Assembly (NCBI GenBank): GCA_003971905.1
Contig: RSEE01000050.1
Coordinates: forward strand, 1 to 64,000
Length of the DNA: 64,000 nt
Reading direction: 5' to 3'
Source of the DNA: Moniliella sp. 'wahieum'
Lineage: Eukaryota > Basidiomycota > Moniliellomycetes > Moniliellales > Moniliellaceae
Shown: piece by piece, positions 1-11,740 of the stretch
How positions within the stretch are numbered: the stretch's first letter is position 1
Layout of the letters: the number at the start of each line of letters is the position of its first letter
Translations under genes and position numbers: made by a program
Notes under the pieces: generated by a model
The model's input: the letters and a program-made list of their open reading frames with translations, nothing else
What the model was told of the DNA's origin: nothing
The model's database searches: none

Positions 1-3000
1 ATTCGCCACACCCCTCGTCATTCACATTTCCTCGTTGCCCCTTCCCCCACCCTCGCCCCACCAGTGCCGTCGGGCCGCGTGCCCAGGGGAGGTCCTGAAA
101 TGGTTCTTGCGTCATGCCCTTGTTCATATACAACGATAGCGGCTGTCATCGCGACAGCCGTCGTTGAAGCGGGGACCAGCTTGTCGCTCTAATTGTATCG
201 TTCTGCTTGTCCGGCAAGAAACTGTCCCCCCACGAGCGCGTGTGTGCCACGAGTCGTATACGAAGAGATGCAAGCCGCGGTAGGTCTACGGGCTAGCTAA
301 ATGGCCTCCTTGCCATTTTGGCCCAAATCTAAGTTGTCTTCCCGTGCTTGCTTGTGCGTTACGTGCGAGTCTAAGGCTCAATATCTTGGGGAACTTGTCA
401 CTGCGGCTGCATCCCGGGAAACGCTGGCAGTCCATTCATCTTGCGGCTGCGCGGCACATATGGCAGCGATCTCGCCGCTCGGGCGTCTCCGAATCCGACC
501 ACTACTGAATAAATCATTCGCCGCCAAGAGGTCCTCGGGGAACTGTCGTGATGGGGACTGGATATGCGATCCTTCCAGCGCGGTGGCGCAGCTTGATGCG
601 TCGAACCGTGTGTTGGCAGTGCGTTCCTCCTCTATGCCCGGAGCAAGAGACGAAAACGCATCGGTCCCATATCCGATGCTCGGGTTGTATTCTTGCATAC
701 GCGTTGGCGTCCACTGAGAACGCTGTTTACGAGCTGCGGAAGAGGGTAGCACAGGTACCAACATCGACGGTACTCCTGGGGTGGTTGACGAATATGAAGG
801 CTAGCAAAGCTCCATCCGCTTGAGAGCCAGACTCCTTCACCCCCTTCGACCAAAGAGCGTCGACGGCTAGCAATAACCGCATTGCATGAGATCATTCCAA
901 AGCCGAAAACGATCATTTGCACGGCCCGACTGAATATCTGCGTCGTGGTTCCCGCTATTAGTCGCGCATGTACGATGAACTCCAGACGTTTTCTGGTATG
1001 ATGTACTAACTTACAGGCCTGGACTACTGGTGTGCAGACCGAAGTGATAACCAAGAATATCTGAGCGCTGGGGCAAGGACGTGGATCAAACCAGTACCCG
1101 CTTTTCATTTATGTGCGAGATGTTAGTGGTTCGGTATCGCTTTGCACTTGGCCGTTCCCCAGTACAATGACGCTGTGGAAGCTGCCAAGACATATACTTC
1201 TAGGCTTTGCCTTGTCTTTGGGCCCATATCCTACTACCGCATATTAGAGCACATTTCCCCTTCTTCTCCCAGATGGGAATCAAGTCCAAGGAAGAGTGGT
1301 GTAGATTGTGCGTCGGCCGGACATTTCGTGTACAAAAGGACGATCTTTGTGCGCCTGACAGCCAACCCTCCGAACACGAACCATTCGACAAATTGGCAAA
1401 GAACAAAGAGTGGAAATGAAAGTGAATTTGCCGTTGATCCCCTCTCACTCTTCCCCCTGGTTACCTCTCTGTTAGGGAACCCCCCTAAAAGGTTTGGACT
1501 TTGTGGATATACTGACCCTCTTCTCCGACTTGTGCGTGTACCGACGGGCCTGCAGATGCTGACTTGTGAATATACTGTTATGAATCCGATTTGATCCCAC
1601 TAATCATCCCCTGTGGTTCTCCAATGAACCCGTCCCTGAGGGCCTGAACATCGCCCTTTGGGCGACCAGGGCTTGGGATACTGTGACATCTTGGAGAGGA
1701 TGGATGTGTTCGAGGATATGTTGAGCTGGAAAAATGTGGTCTTTCTCCACGCTCCACCTCCAACACGGCCAACGTGACCGACACCGCGTTCCCCTTTCCG
1801 CTTCAACCATAACCCCATTTCTTCCCAAGACGGTCAATTTCGGGCGCGTTACTTGAGGAGAGGGTGGGGGTTTAGAGGGAATCTACAATATCTATCCGAC
1901 TTTTGTCTATCATTGGGGGTATTGGGGTACTATAGGGGTCGTTGGTCGGCCTTCGCCGTGAGGCACAGGGAGGGGGAAGGGGGTGGTCGATATGTTTGTG
2001 GTTCGGTTGGGTGGCTTTTAGCCCGTGGTGAGTACTACTTAGTAGGGCGGATGCAATGGGGTTGCCAACGCGAAAGGGAGAATCTTGCCCGACGGCAGAG
2101 CAACTGCTATATGATGTCCTACTCAGTATAGCATACCTAATGGTTCGTATCTCCCCCTCTGGGTCTCAATACGCACCGTACTCAAACGACAAACCAACGA
2201 AGGAAGAAGCGACCTGCGACCTGAGGTCGGACAGCAGGACGGATTGGGATTGAATTGAATTGAATAGTGACCATCGAACGTTCTGAGCGAGAGATCGTAG
2301 GCAGTATATACGCGCGACGAGAGAGCAGAGAAAGTACAGAGTAGGGTGGGTGCGCCCCCACTGCAGCACCCCGCCGAGGTCAGGGGTATGGACGTATGTA
2401 CGTATGTACGTGTGTATGTACGGTTGGGGTAAGAGTCAGTCAGAGAGGGAAGACCGGTGAGATGGGGACATGGCGGGGGGTGCGACACTACAAGTGGTGA
2501 GTAATATGAGTAGGACGAGCAAGACAGAAGGGTCAAAAGCAGATGAGCGCAAAAGGGGGCCAGGAGCGACCGAGGAAATACGTATCTGCGGCGCGCGGGG
2601 GGGGAACCGGTAAGCGGTAAGGGGCAGCTGACGCCAAGAAACAAGCACGAATAAGAAAGAGGTGAAAACACGGGGGAACCACTGGCGTCGGCTGCGGCAG
2701 CGGTGTGAAATCTAAAGCGCGAGACGGGGGGGACTTAACTGGAGGTACGCCGCGCCGCTAGAGGTCGAGGTGTAGGGCAAGGGTATACGGGGCACACCCC
2801 GTTCACCCCGTTCAGCGCGTTCCCGCTCTCGTTCGCGCGGGAGGCGTAGCGCGGTGTTGATGCCCGCGTGGAGCTCGGCGAGCCAGCAGGCCTGGTCGCT
2901 CGTGGGCCCGGGACCATTGAGGATGAACTGGAGCGGGAGGAGGGGAGGCAGAAGCAATGGGGGTGATGGGGGGCAGGGCAGGGAAGGGGGGGGGGGGTGG

Positions 3001-3267
3001 GGCGAGGGGGCGGCAGATACGGTCGATGGGGAAGCTGCGACGATGCGCGTGGGTACGGGAACAGATGCAGATCGAGGAGCGGCGTGCGGAACGACTCGGG
3101 CGGGGCGGAGATAAGGGCGGGCAGCCAAGGCCACCCCCGCAGCCACACTGCTCGCAGAGAGCGGAAATGGGGAGCGCTATTTCTTCTCTGGGGCGCTCCG
3201 CCGCCTAGGGTTGGTCCAAGACAACCCCACCCGCCCCGCCGCTGGGGCAGTCACCCACCCCATCACC
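1..3267. other. Leading intergenic stretch, no recognised gene
   Basis: Only short overlapping ORFs without family signatures occur here. A small tacg/tatg microsatellite lies near 2390-2425. On the minus strand near 2840-2950 one short run (LQFILNGPGPTSDQACW...) looks protein-like, but it has no ATG and I do not recognise it. I see no tRNA, rRNA or transposon signature. Confidence 0.5.
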
Positions 3268-3345
3268 ATGCCAGCCGCCTCACTCACTATTCACCCGCTC
3301 AGCCCAGCGCAGCCACCATCCTCCGCTCCGTCTCCACTGGCAGCC

Positions 3346-3479
3346 GCATCGCCATCGCCATCTCCATCGCCATCGCCATCGCCATCGCCATCTCCATCAG
3401 CATCCCCAGCACCCCCCGCATCCCCAGCATCCCCAGCATCCCCAGCATCCCCAGCATCCCCAGCATCCCCAGCATCCCA
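3346..3479 (+). repeat. Hexamer (ccatcg) then nonamer (catccccag) tandem repeat
   Basis: About ten degenerate ccatcg/ccatct units are followed by about six to seven 9-bp catccccag units. Both unit lengths are multiples of three. The + frame that continues into HEM4 reads through them as Ser-Pro and Pro-Ala-Ser repeats, so they could be a coding N-terminal extension rather than promoter DNA. Confidence 0.85.
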
Positions 3480-3681
3480 GCACCCCCCCGCCCCCCCCCA
3501 CCCCCCCAGCATGTCCGTCGCCTCCCGCGCCCCGCGGCCCAGCTTCCGCGCCGGCCCGCGCCCAGCCGGCCTGGCCGACCTCGCCCCGGCTCCGCCGCCC
3601 CGACGACGCCGCCCAGCAGCGCCGCCCGCCCCAGCTCCCGCTCCCGCCCGCTCCTCCAGCCCCGCGAATGGGTCCAGCAGC

Positions 3682-5937
3682 ATGGCGCTGCCCGCCGCGC
3701 TCATCCCCGCGCCGCCGGTGAGTGTGCTGCTGCGCAAGCCCCACCCCAGCTCCGAGGGCACCGATCCCTACCACGACGCGTTTGGTTCGTTCTGTCTGCC
3801 TTCCTTCCCCTCCTCGGCGCTCGAGAGCGGCAGCTCGACGCCTCTCCCGCCGCCCATCAATCCCAACCTGCTCCAAGGCCCGGGCGACCGCTGGGGCCGA
3901 GCGGCTGCGCTCGGCGCTCCAGCTCAGCAAGGGCGGCCAGCGCCGCGGGCGCTGGATCACCGACGAGCCTACGCTCACCACGCACCACCTCAGCGCCAAG
4001 GACGCACATGAGGTTGCGCTGGCGCGGCGTGTGCTGGACGCTGCGCTGCCGTCGCACCAGACGGAGCGGAGAGCGAAGCGAGAAGAAACAGGCTCAAGCG
4101 ACCGTCGAGGCAGCGTTTGAGATTGACGCGGCGGTCGAGTGGTTTGTCACGTCGGTGCCCATCTTGGAGACGAGTCTGGTCCACTTGGACGACCTGGCCC
4201 AGCGCCTCATCGAGGGTGCCGACGTTGCGCTTCCCGGGCGTGGAACGGGCGCAGGCAGAAGCAATGGCGCGCGTGCGCTACCGCGGTGTCGTCATCACCT
4301 CCCAGCGCGCCGTCGAGGCTTACGTTGCTGCTGCCAACATGGCCGCCGACCAGCTGGTGGAGGATGCCATTGCGCGGGGCGCCAAAACGAGTGAGTAAGC
4401 TTCGGTTGTCGTTCCCCTTGTGGCCCACTTACTCTCCCCCCCCTCCTCCCAATCGGTCATTGCGTTGGGAGAGAACAGGGGTCGGTGGCTAACTCTTTCG
4501 GACCCTGTTTTTTGTCTCTCTCTGTTTCTTTTGTGTGTGTGCAGCATACCCCCCTTTTTCAGCGTGGAACCGAATCCCGTTCTTGTTGTTGGCCCGGCTA
4601 CCGAGAAGCAATTGCGCAACTCAGCAATCAATGTCCCCACCCCCTTTCGTCCGCGCACCATTCTCGGTGGCGGTGTGACGCCCAATGCCGAGTCGCTGGC
4701 CAAGTACATTGTTCGCCATTTTGCCGATGTGCCGCCGCAGGGCAGGCCGCTGTCCTACCAAGTCAAGGTCACGCCTCGCCCGGGCTACGAAGACAAAGAA
4801 TGGTTTGGTACAGCGGGTGTGGCCGCGAGCGAAGCGGAGGATCCGTTGATTGAGCCGTTGCTGATGCTGACGGAGACAAGAACCTGCCCACACTGCGCGA
4901 CATGCTGGGTTCGGTCGGACGACATCCCCATCTGTCTCCCCAGGCGCAGCAGGCGCAGGCCCAGACCGGACGTGTGCACCCGACCAAAGAGCTGTGGCAG
5001 TTGGCGCCCGTACCAACGGAGGAGGTGCAGGTGTACGAGACGCACGAGGACCCGGAACTGGACGAGCACCTGCACTCGTTTGTGCAATCCTTGCCCTGCT
5101 ACAAGCCCACCCCAGCCCAGCCAGCTACATTGGCCGAACCGTCAGCTGTCCCGCTTTCGCTTCCGCACCGCTCGGTCCCTCGGGGCTGACCACGACGCGG
5201 AGTCAATCGCAGCCTGCGCTGGAACCACTGGCGCTGGCGGCGGCTACAACCGACGAAGTGGCCGGCCCCTCGGGCGCGACGCCGCCCATGTCGGGACGAC
5301 GACGCAGCCTCAAAGCCACGCGTCTTGCCGAACGGCTGCATGCGATCCACACCTCGCAACGCTCGGGCGGCGATGCTAGCGCAGGCCAGCGGCCGTCGCG
5401 CGTGAGTGGCGGTCGTAGTGGCAGCTTGCCGCCCGGTGCGCTACGGCCTACGGGTCTGACCGCTTGTGCCTTCAGAGCCTGCTGCCGCTGGGGCGGCGGA
5501 GGAAGAGAAGAAAGAGCGGGAGGAGTCGCGGTGGGACTCGGAGGTGCTGGAGAAGGAGATTTCGGATCGGCAGTGGGCCGCAGCAGAAGCCAAGGGCGGG
5601 GTGAACCAGCCGGATTGGATCGTGTCTTCTCGCCGTCGGGGGTACAATATGCGCTGCCGCATCTGCGCCGGCTGGGGTGGCTGCCGCCGGCGCCAGCGGC
5701 TGGTACCCCCGTGCCGTCGATCTCGGACCCGCCCGGCTCGGGCGGGGGCGACCGAAGATTGCCACGCTGGGCGGCACGACCAAGCGCTGGATCCGGGACA
5801 ACCTCAAGTTTTGGCCGGACGCGACGGCGGCGATGCCGACGCCGGCGGAGCTGATGAGCGCCATCTCGGCGGCGCAGCGGCAGACGCGCACGCGTGCGCT
5901 GCGCCAGGCGGCGGCCGACGCTGGGCTGGACGTGTAG
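3682..5937 (+). CDS. HEM4: Uroporphyrinogen-III synthase (HEM4), frame-broken
   Basis: This cytosolic heme-pathway enzyme cyclises hydroxymethylbilane to uroporphyrinogen III. Family landmarks occur in order. They are an N-terminal strand VLLRKP followed by DPYHDAF, then FVTSVPILET (about 4145), then YRGVVITSQRAVEAYV (about 4280-4330). Next come VLVVGPATEKQLR (about 4580), the VQVYETHEDPELDEHL segment (about 5030), FSPSGVQYALPHLRRLGW (about 5630-5680), KIATLGGTTKRWI and PTPAELMSAI near the C-terminus. The stop is TAG at 5935-5937. I chose the ATG at 3682 because it sits just before the first conserved strand. In-frame ATGs at 3511 and 3268 would add a Pro/Ala/Ser-rich extension. About 110 codons between DPYHDAF and FVTSVPI are extra relative to the usual enzyme. 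The frame changes near 4225, 4550 and 5628. The last two fit one missing C and one missing T. Confidence 0.9.
4391..4544 (+). other. HEM4 intron
   Basis: The donor is gtgagtaag after AAAACGA and the acceptor is tgtgtgtgcag. Splicing joins the VEAYVAAANM exon to the exon carrying VLVVGPATEKQLR. The joined frame works if one C is restored in the following poly-C run. Confidence 0.75.
5402..5475 (+). other. HEM4 intron
   Basis: The donor is gtgagtggc and the acceptor gccttcag (74 nt). It joins a low-complexity linker to the charged helix before the FSPSGVQYAL motif. Confidence 0.75.
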
Positions 5938-6346
5938 GGGGGGGGGCGCTGGCGGAGCGAGGGGATGGATCAAGAGGAGAAATGGCATAGGATGTGCGTG
6001 AGCGTGTTGTGTAGGGTGATTAAATATTGATCAGAGATACCCCACGTAGGGTTCGCAGGTGAAATATTGAGGCGGGTGCGGCAGGGGGGAAGCTTTGCAG
6101 AGCACGTGGTGGCCAGCCGCAAAGCCACATGCTTGCCTCGCCTCCACCTGCTCTGCGCCCGCCATGCCCCCGCGCCCCACCGCGCCCGCGCCCCTCCACC
6201 TCCACCTGCCCCGCTGACCGCCACGTCCATCGCCACGCCCACCACCACGCCCCCACCACGACCACCACCACGTCCACCACCACGTCCACCACCACCGCCA
6301 CGTCCACGCCGCCCAGTCGGCCAACACGGGGTGTTGGTGCTCTGCC

Positions 6347-9345
6347 ATGCGCCCTGCCAGCCCCCGCCCCCGCCCCCGCCCGCGTCGCGCTATGTGCCGC
6401 CCACCTGCGCCGCCTCCGTCCCCGGCCCGCCGCCCGACACACTCGCCCCACACACCCACGCCCCCGCCGCTGCAGCCTGCCCCCCTGACCGACACCGCCC
6501 GCCCGCCCCCTCGGCGCCCAGCAGCCCACGCGCCCCCCCCGCACGCAGCCTCGATCCTGGCACGCCGAGTGACGACGCCCCCCCGCTGCTCCCGGCGACC
6601 GACTGGGCCCGAACGAGACCCATCGCTCCCACCCCGTGCGTCTGCTTGCTGTCCGCCCTGACACGCCCGGCGCTGGCCCGACGGTGGCGGTCGTCAAGAG
6701 CCTGGGCCAGGGCGTGTACACGAGCATCTACCTTGTTCGCCAGGTTGCCGGCGCGCCCTTGCCTCGCGCGCTGGAGCCGGCGGCAGTGGACACGGGCCAG
6801 GATACCGTGTTGCTGCTCACGTGCTTGTCCAAATACTACCTCTCCCCGCGCTCTTAGCCGACGAGTTGTCCGACGCCCACTTCCATCTCTCGCTCCCTAT
6901 CCATCCCAACCTGGTCACTCGCTATGCCCTGCTCGATACGCCCCATCATCTCTTTGTTCTCAACGAGCTCGTTCCTGGGCATGATCTGTTTACTTGCTCG
7001 AGCTCAGTGAAACTCGCCCAGCAGAGACGATGTCCGCTGCTTGTACATCTTTGGCCGTTACGGCTCTGCCCGTTCCGCCAGCTGCGCCCGCTGCGCCTCC
7101 CGATCCCGATCCCGATTTGGAAAACCTTGGTGCGTTGGCCTGGCTAGCGGTGACCGAGGGCCCGCTCCTCTTTTCTCCGCCTCGTCTCCGCATCGTGGTC
7201 GACTTATTCGCGCAATTGTGCGACGTGGTGCAAGTCTTGCACGACTGGGACTTGGCCCACCGAGACATCCAGCCGCACAACCTTGTGGCCATGACCGTCG
7301 TACCCACCGGGGCCTCGACGGCATCCGAAGCGCAGCAGACGGAACCAAGGGCGATTCTCAAGCTGATGGGACTGCACCATGCTACTACCGACTCGACGTG
7401 CGATGATGGCGGATGCACTGCCGACGCGTACTTGGCGCCCGAGTGCATAGACGACGGCCATGTGTACGACCCAAAGCAAGCGGACACGTGGGCGTTGGGC
7501 ATAGTGCTACTCAATCTCTTGTTCCATCGGCACCCTTTTCGCCTGGCACGGAGCCAAACGTGTCCGTCGTATGCGTGCTTCGAGTCGGACCCCATCGAGT
7601 TCTCATGCTCGCATTCGACAGCTTGCCCCACCCTGCCGCCTCCTTCCTTGCCCATCACATTCTGCATCCCGACCCGGACAACGGGCGACGGCTACGCAAA
7701 TTGCGCTCTGGGCGCGCACCGTCTTGCTCCCACCCTCCTCGCCTTGTCCGATTCCGACCGCAGCCTATCTCGTGGCGCGGCGATGGGCATCACCTGCCCT
7801 CTGCGCGGACCCCCACCGTTCCCGCTCGCATTCACATTCGCCCGCCACGGTCCCGCTCCCGTCCGCCCGCGGCAGCTCCAACCCTGCCGTGCGGCAAGCC
7901 GAACGCGGAGCTGGCCACACCGGTACGCGGACGTTCGCGTGCGGCGTATTCGGCGGCCGTGTCGGATGACGAAGCGGAGGAAGTGGGGTTGCGCGCGAGC
8001 CAGGTGGACGGAAGTGCGTCTGGGGATGCGGCGTTGCCCAACGGAGAACGGGAGAGTGTCTTGTCGCAAGCATCTTCTGGCCGCCGACGCAAGCGCGGCA
8101 ACCGACGGGCCGCATCGGCGCACAAAGCTCACGTTTCCGCTTCGCGACGCAACTCGAGCGACATGGTCCATCCCGGTCCTGGTGCAGCGTGTCTGCCCCA
8201 GGGCGAGGCTGAGGCCGAAGCGAGCCTGAGCCTGGGACTCGGTCTCGGGCTGACCCCCTCTGCGCCATCGCCTTCCCCCCACCTGTCACCGTCACCCGCC
8301 TCGTCGCGTGGCCCATCACCGCACTGGATCGCGCCTCTGCCAGGCGAAATGCGAGCGAGAGATGCGTCGGTGTACCCCGGTCATTTCCCCGACAAGGCCG
8401 CCCGCGTCTGGGTGCCCATTTGCCCGCGCGGCCCGTGGGTACAGCCGAGGGCAGGATGTCGTTCCAATCGTCCCTGAACGCAGACCAAGCTTCGCTTGGA
8501 TCGGCTGTCGATTGGCTCAGCGGTTCCGGTTCGGCCAGACGGCCAGTACGGCAACCAGTTTGCGTGGCTCCTTGTTGAGCGGGGCGAGTGGCAGTGGCAG
8601 TGGCAGTGGGAATGGGAATGGGAATGGGAATGGGAATGGGAGCCGGTGTCCCCCCCGTGCGCAGGGCGCGGGCGGGACCGGGTCGTGGGCACCGTATTCT
8701 CTAATGCCGACGATGGCGCCTCGATCTATTCCTCGCGTTCGGCCGCCTCGGCTCCTGCTGGTCCCACTGTGCGTAGGTCGCTCGACTCGTCCCATTCCCA
8801 TTCCAACGCCACCACCGCGTCGCGCACGGCCGAGGGCGGGCTGTGGAACCGGAACTGCATCCGATTTCGGAGCTGCGTCCGCGCTCGCTCCACACTGCCT
8901 CGGGCCCCAACACCGCCAAGAGTCGGGGCAAGTCGCGCACGCAACCCGCTTTGGACGCGAGTTACCTCGCGGAAATCTTTGGTTCGACCCGTCCCAGTCC
9001 CACCCACTGGCTCCAGCGTCCGTTCGCTCCCGAACGAATCCCATCGTGCTTCCCGTGCTCCCGCGCCTCCCACACTTCCCACAACTTCCCACACTTCCCA
9101 TGCATCCCACGCATCCCGTGCTTCCTTTCCGTGGCCGCGCCTCCGCCCGCCAATGGTCGACCCGTGGTGGGCCGCGCTGCGCAGAGACCACTAAGCCCCA
9201 CACAGCCACCTCGGTCGCCGATGTCGTGTCCCGCGCCGCACGTCGGCACCCACACCACCCCCTCGCCCCGGGTCAGGGTGCCGAGGGGGGCAACCGTGCG
9301 CTGGCCAAGCTGTTCCGTGCGGGCCGGCGGGACGGACTGTTGTGA
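6347..9345 (+). CDS. Ran1/Ksp1-like Ser/Thr protein kinase, probable pseudokinase
   Basis: The kinase fold is recognisable from about 6690 to 7545 over three frames. It has a glycine loop (SLGQGVYTSIYLV), a segment HPNLVTRYALLDTPHHLF, a catalytic loop HRDIQPHN, an activation segment ending YLAPEC, and DTWALGIVLLNLLF of subdomain IX. The order and the ATTDS...YLAPEC spacing resemble fungal Ran1/Ksp1/Sks1 kinases. Three catalytic positions are altered. The subdomain II lysine is Thr (LLTCLSK), the HRD+2 lysine is Gln, and the DFG triplet reads GLH (KLMGLHHATT). All three lie in uninterrupted frame, so they are not indel artefacts. The tail from about 7600 to 9345 is low-complexity, rich in Ser/Pro/Arg, and frame-broken. 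The end, TGA at 9343-9345, follows ALAKLFRAGRRDGLL. The start is uncertain: 6347 is one of several ATGs in a Pro-rich stretch with a ccaccacgt repeat at about 6235-6305. Confidence 0.72.
8587..8640 (+). repeat. Hexanucleotide (gtggca/gggaat)n
   Basis: A run of gtggca units passes into gggaat units. It lies in the low-complexity tail of the kinase-like gene. The unit length preserves reading frame. Confidence 0.9.
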
Positions 9346-9544
9346 GCGCAGGCGAAGCGCGACCCAGTGCCGGGAAGGGGGTGTTGTGGGTGAGGATGGG
9401 GGTGTGGGGGGGGGTGTGTGTAGGTGCGGCAGGAAGGTGGAGTTACCAAATTCTTTGTGCCTCGGCATCGTTTGGATCGCGTTCTGTTCGTCTTGCCTCA
9501 TACCAAACCAACGCAGCCCATTGCATCGCCTACCACTGCCGCTG

Positions 9545-9582
<38 letters not shown>

Positions 9583-10035
9583 CTCCTTGGCTGGCTCGCA
9601 GTTGTGGCGCTGGGGGGGTATGTAAGTAGGTAGCAGACAGATCGGCCCAAGACGCCATGCGGCGCCGGCACGACCGACCCAATCGTTTTTTGCTCTTGCT
9701 AGTTACCTACCGTACTAGTCTAGCGCTCATCGTCCGTCCTTCCTTTGCTCGACAACCACCCCCCGCTCCTTTCACGATCCCTTATGGATTCCACCGTCTA
9801 TTTCGCGAACAAATCCGCGGTCGCGATGGGATAGGCCCGCGGGGGAGAGTCACGCTGGTCACAACATTGCTTGGTATGGATTCCATGATAGGGGCGATCA
9901 GCAGGACAAGAGGGCAAGAAGAGCAAGAGGGCAAGGGCAAGGGCATGGCATGTATGAGAGCCAGGAGAGTCCGCGGCGAGACATGAGCACGGCGGAAGGG
10001 CGCTCCGGAAAGAAAGGAAGAGACAGGGGGATGGG
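9346..10035. other. Convergent intergenic region with (gtctgc)n
   Basis: This separates the kinase-like gene (+) from ERG5 (-), so it should hold both 3' ends. A (gtctgc)n hexamer run of about seven units lies at 9541-9583. I see no further coding signal. Confidence 0.6.
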
Positions 10036-11740
10036 TTAGGGAGGGTAAAAAGAGAGAGGGGAGAGGGGCGTTGCAAGGCAAGGTTCGTTCATGGCTGAGC
10101 GGCCACCTCGGGGCGGTACGGGCGGCGGGATCGGCGGCGTGGTGAATTTGAGCAAGCAGTCGTCTTTGGGGAAAATGGTGGCAATGATCTTGACCTTTTC
10201 CGACTGGGGGTGACGTGGTGGTGCCAGTTCATCTTGACCGAGCAGCGCCAGGACGGCAGTGAGGTGCATGATGGCGTACTGCTGGCCAATGCAGTTGTGC
10301 AGCCGGCGCCAAAGAGAGGTGGTAGTTGCGGGTCATTTCGGGGCTGTCGCGCCCTTAGCAGGGTCCCAGCGCTCGGGCACGATCTTGTCGGCGTCGGGGT
10401 AGACTTCTTCGTCGTGGAGCGAGTCCCAGAAGGAGGGAATGACCATGGAGCCTTTGGGAGCAGTGTACGAGTCGGAGATGGGGAACGGCTTCTTGGCCAG
10501 GTAAGGGACCATGATCACGGGCGGAGCGACGCGCATGCTCTTTAACGACAGCGCGTGTAGTCCATCTCCTCCAACAGGTCGTAGGTGATGGGTGCATCGA
10601 TGTCATCGCCACGCAGACGGTATCTGCTCCCACGACCTTGCAGAAGCTCAGGGTGGTGTGCCTGGAAGAGGTAGATCAGAGCCGAGGACATGGCATCCTG
10701 ACGCAACAGGAACGAAAGCACGTCATGGCAATCTCACGGTCGTCAAACTCGCGCACCAAAGCGAGACGAGAAGCACGGCTAAGTTCTTACGACTCGCCCT
10801 CGTGTCACGGCGCGCCTCGATCATGTTCTTGATCCAAGCATCAGTCAGGCAGGTCACCTTCGCCGGCCGTCATGGCCTCCTTGCTTTGAGCGACAGCCGA
10901 CATGAGCCACTTCATCATGCGCTTACGGGCCTGAATTGCATTCCATACCTTGGTACCGGGGAGAGGGATAGGGAAGTTGACCAATTCAAGAGCGACCGTG
11001 ATGAGCCAAAACTCGGAACTGATCTGGTCGGCCGCCTCCTGCGGCAGATACTCACCGCAAAAGACGCGCAGGGACGTCTCCATGTTCAGGTCACGGAACG
11101 GGAACATCATCGGCTGTGCATCGGGCGAAGGGTTGGAGAGCCATTTGTCAAAGTACTTGGAGTAGATGCGTTCCTGGATGGTCAGGTAGATGGCGAGAGA
11201 ACGACGGGTAAAGAGCGTGTTGAGGCCCTTGCGGTAATCAACATGGGCCTTGCCGCCGAGGAACACCCTGAGATAAAATGTCAAGTTAGGAAAGAGAGCA
11301 AGAATCAACGAGGGGAGCATGGGGGGAGATATGAGACGTACCAGTTGTCGGGGCACAGGACTTGCTTGGCGGACGCGACGAGGCAGGGCTCAGCAAAGGT
11401 GGGGCTGGTCAGGATCTTGCGGGCAAAGTAGTTGTTGGAGGCAAGGACAATGAAGATGTGGAAGACGGAGGTGACGGAAAGGGGTCCCTGGGCCCATCCT
11501 TTCTTGTAGTTCTCGAGGGTGGGGTGGAGAGAATCAAGAAAACGGCCGATGATGGGGATGGTCCACGGAGCACCGGGGAGGTTGCCCTTCTTGTTGCGGT
11601 AGTTGACCTGCTCAAAGATGAGCAAGGTAGCAAACAGCGCGACCACCGAGACACCAATATTGGGGGGGTGGCGAGCACGAGAGAGGCGCGGCTACAGGGC
11701 CCACGTTGGCGGTCGCCGAGGCGTTGGCGGCAAAGGACAT
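10036..11740 (-). CDS. ERG5: Sterol C-22 desaturase, cytochrome P450 CYP61 (ERG5)
   Basis: This ER-membrane P450 introduces the C-22 double bond late in ergosterol synthesis. The start ATG (11740) precedes a short leader and a membrane anchor (VVALFATLLIFEQV). The proline-rich hinge GNLPGAPWTIPIIGRFLDS and the CYP61-typical LENYKKGW, VFHIFIVLASNNYFARKIL and AHVDYRKGLNTLFTR follow. Further on are LVNFPIPLPGTKVWNAI, DAWIKNMIEARRDTR, the ExxR helix (KESMR, one base lost), PPVIMVPYLAKKPFPI, PERWDPAKG and the heme loop FGAGC-H-N-CIGQQYA near 10310. The end is the family-like KIIATIFPKDDCLLKF. Frame breaks near 10318, 10530, 10720 and 10765 look like lost bases; at 10318 and 10720 a single C is missing. 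The exact stop is uncertain: 10036 in one frame, about 10089 in another. Confidence 0.92.
11268..11341 (-). other. ERG5 intron
   Basis: The donor gtacgtctc follows ...GACAACTG and the acceptor is tttatctcag (74 nt). Splicing restores PDNW-VFLGGK in frame across a Trp codon. Confidence 0.9.

Noticed and set aside
2712-3146. Minus-strand ORF with a protein-like run LQFILNGPGPTSDQACW
   Set aside because: There is no ATG start, the flanks are Pro/Arg low-complexity, and no family is recognised.
10755-10790. A 43-nt intron in ERG5
   Set aside because: The apparent GT-AG gap is better explained by lost bases, because a neighbouring frame reads LVREFDDREIAM straight through.
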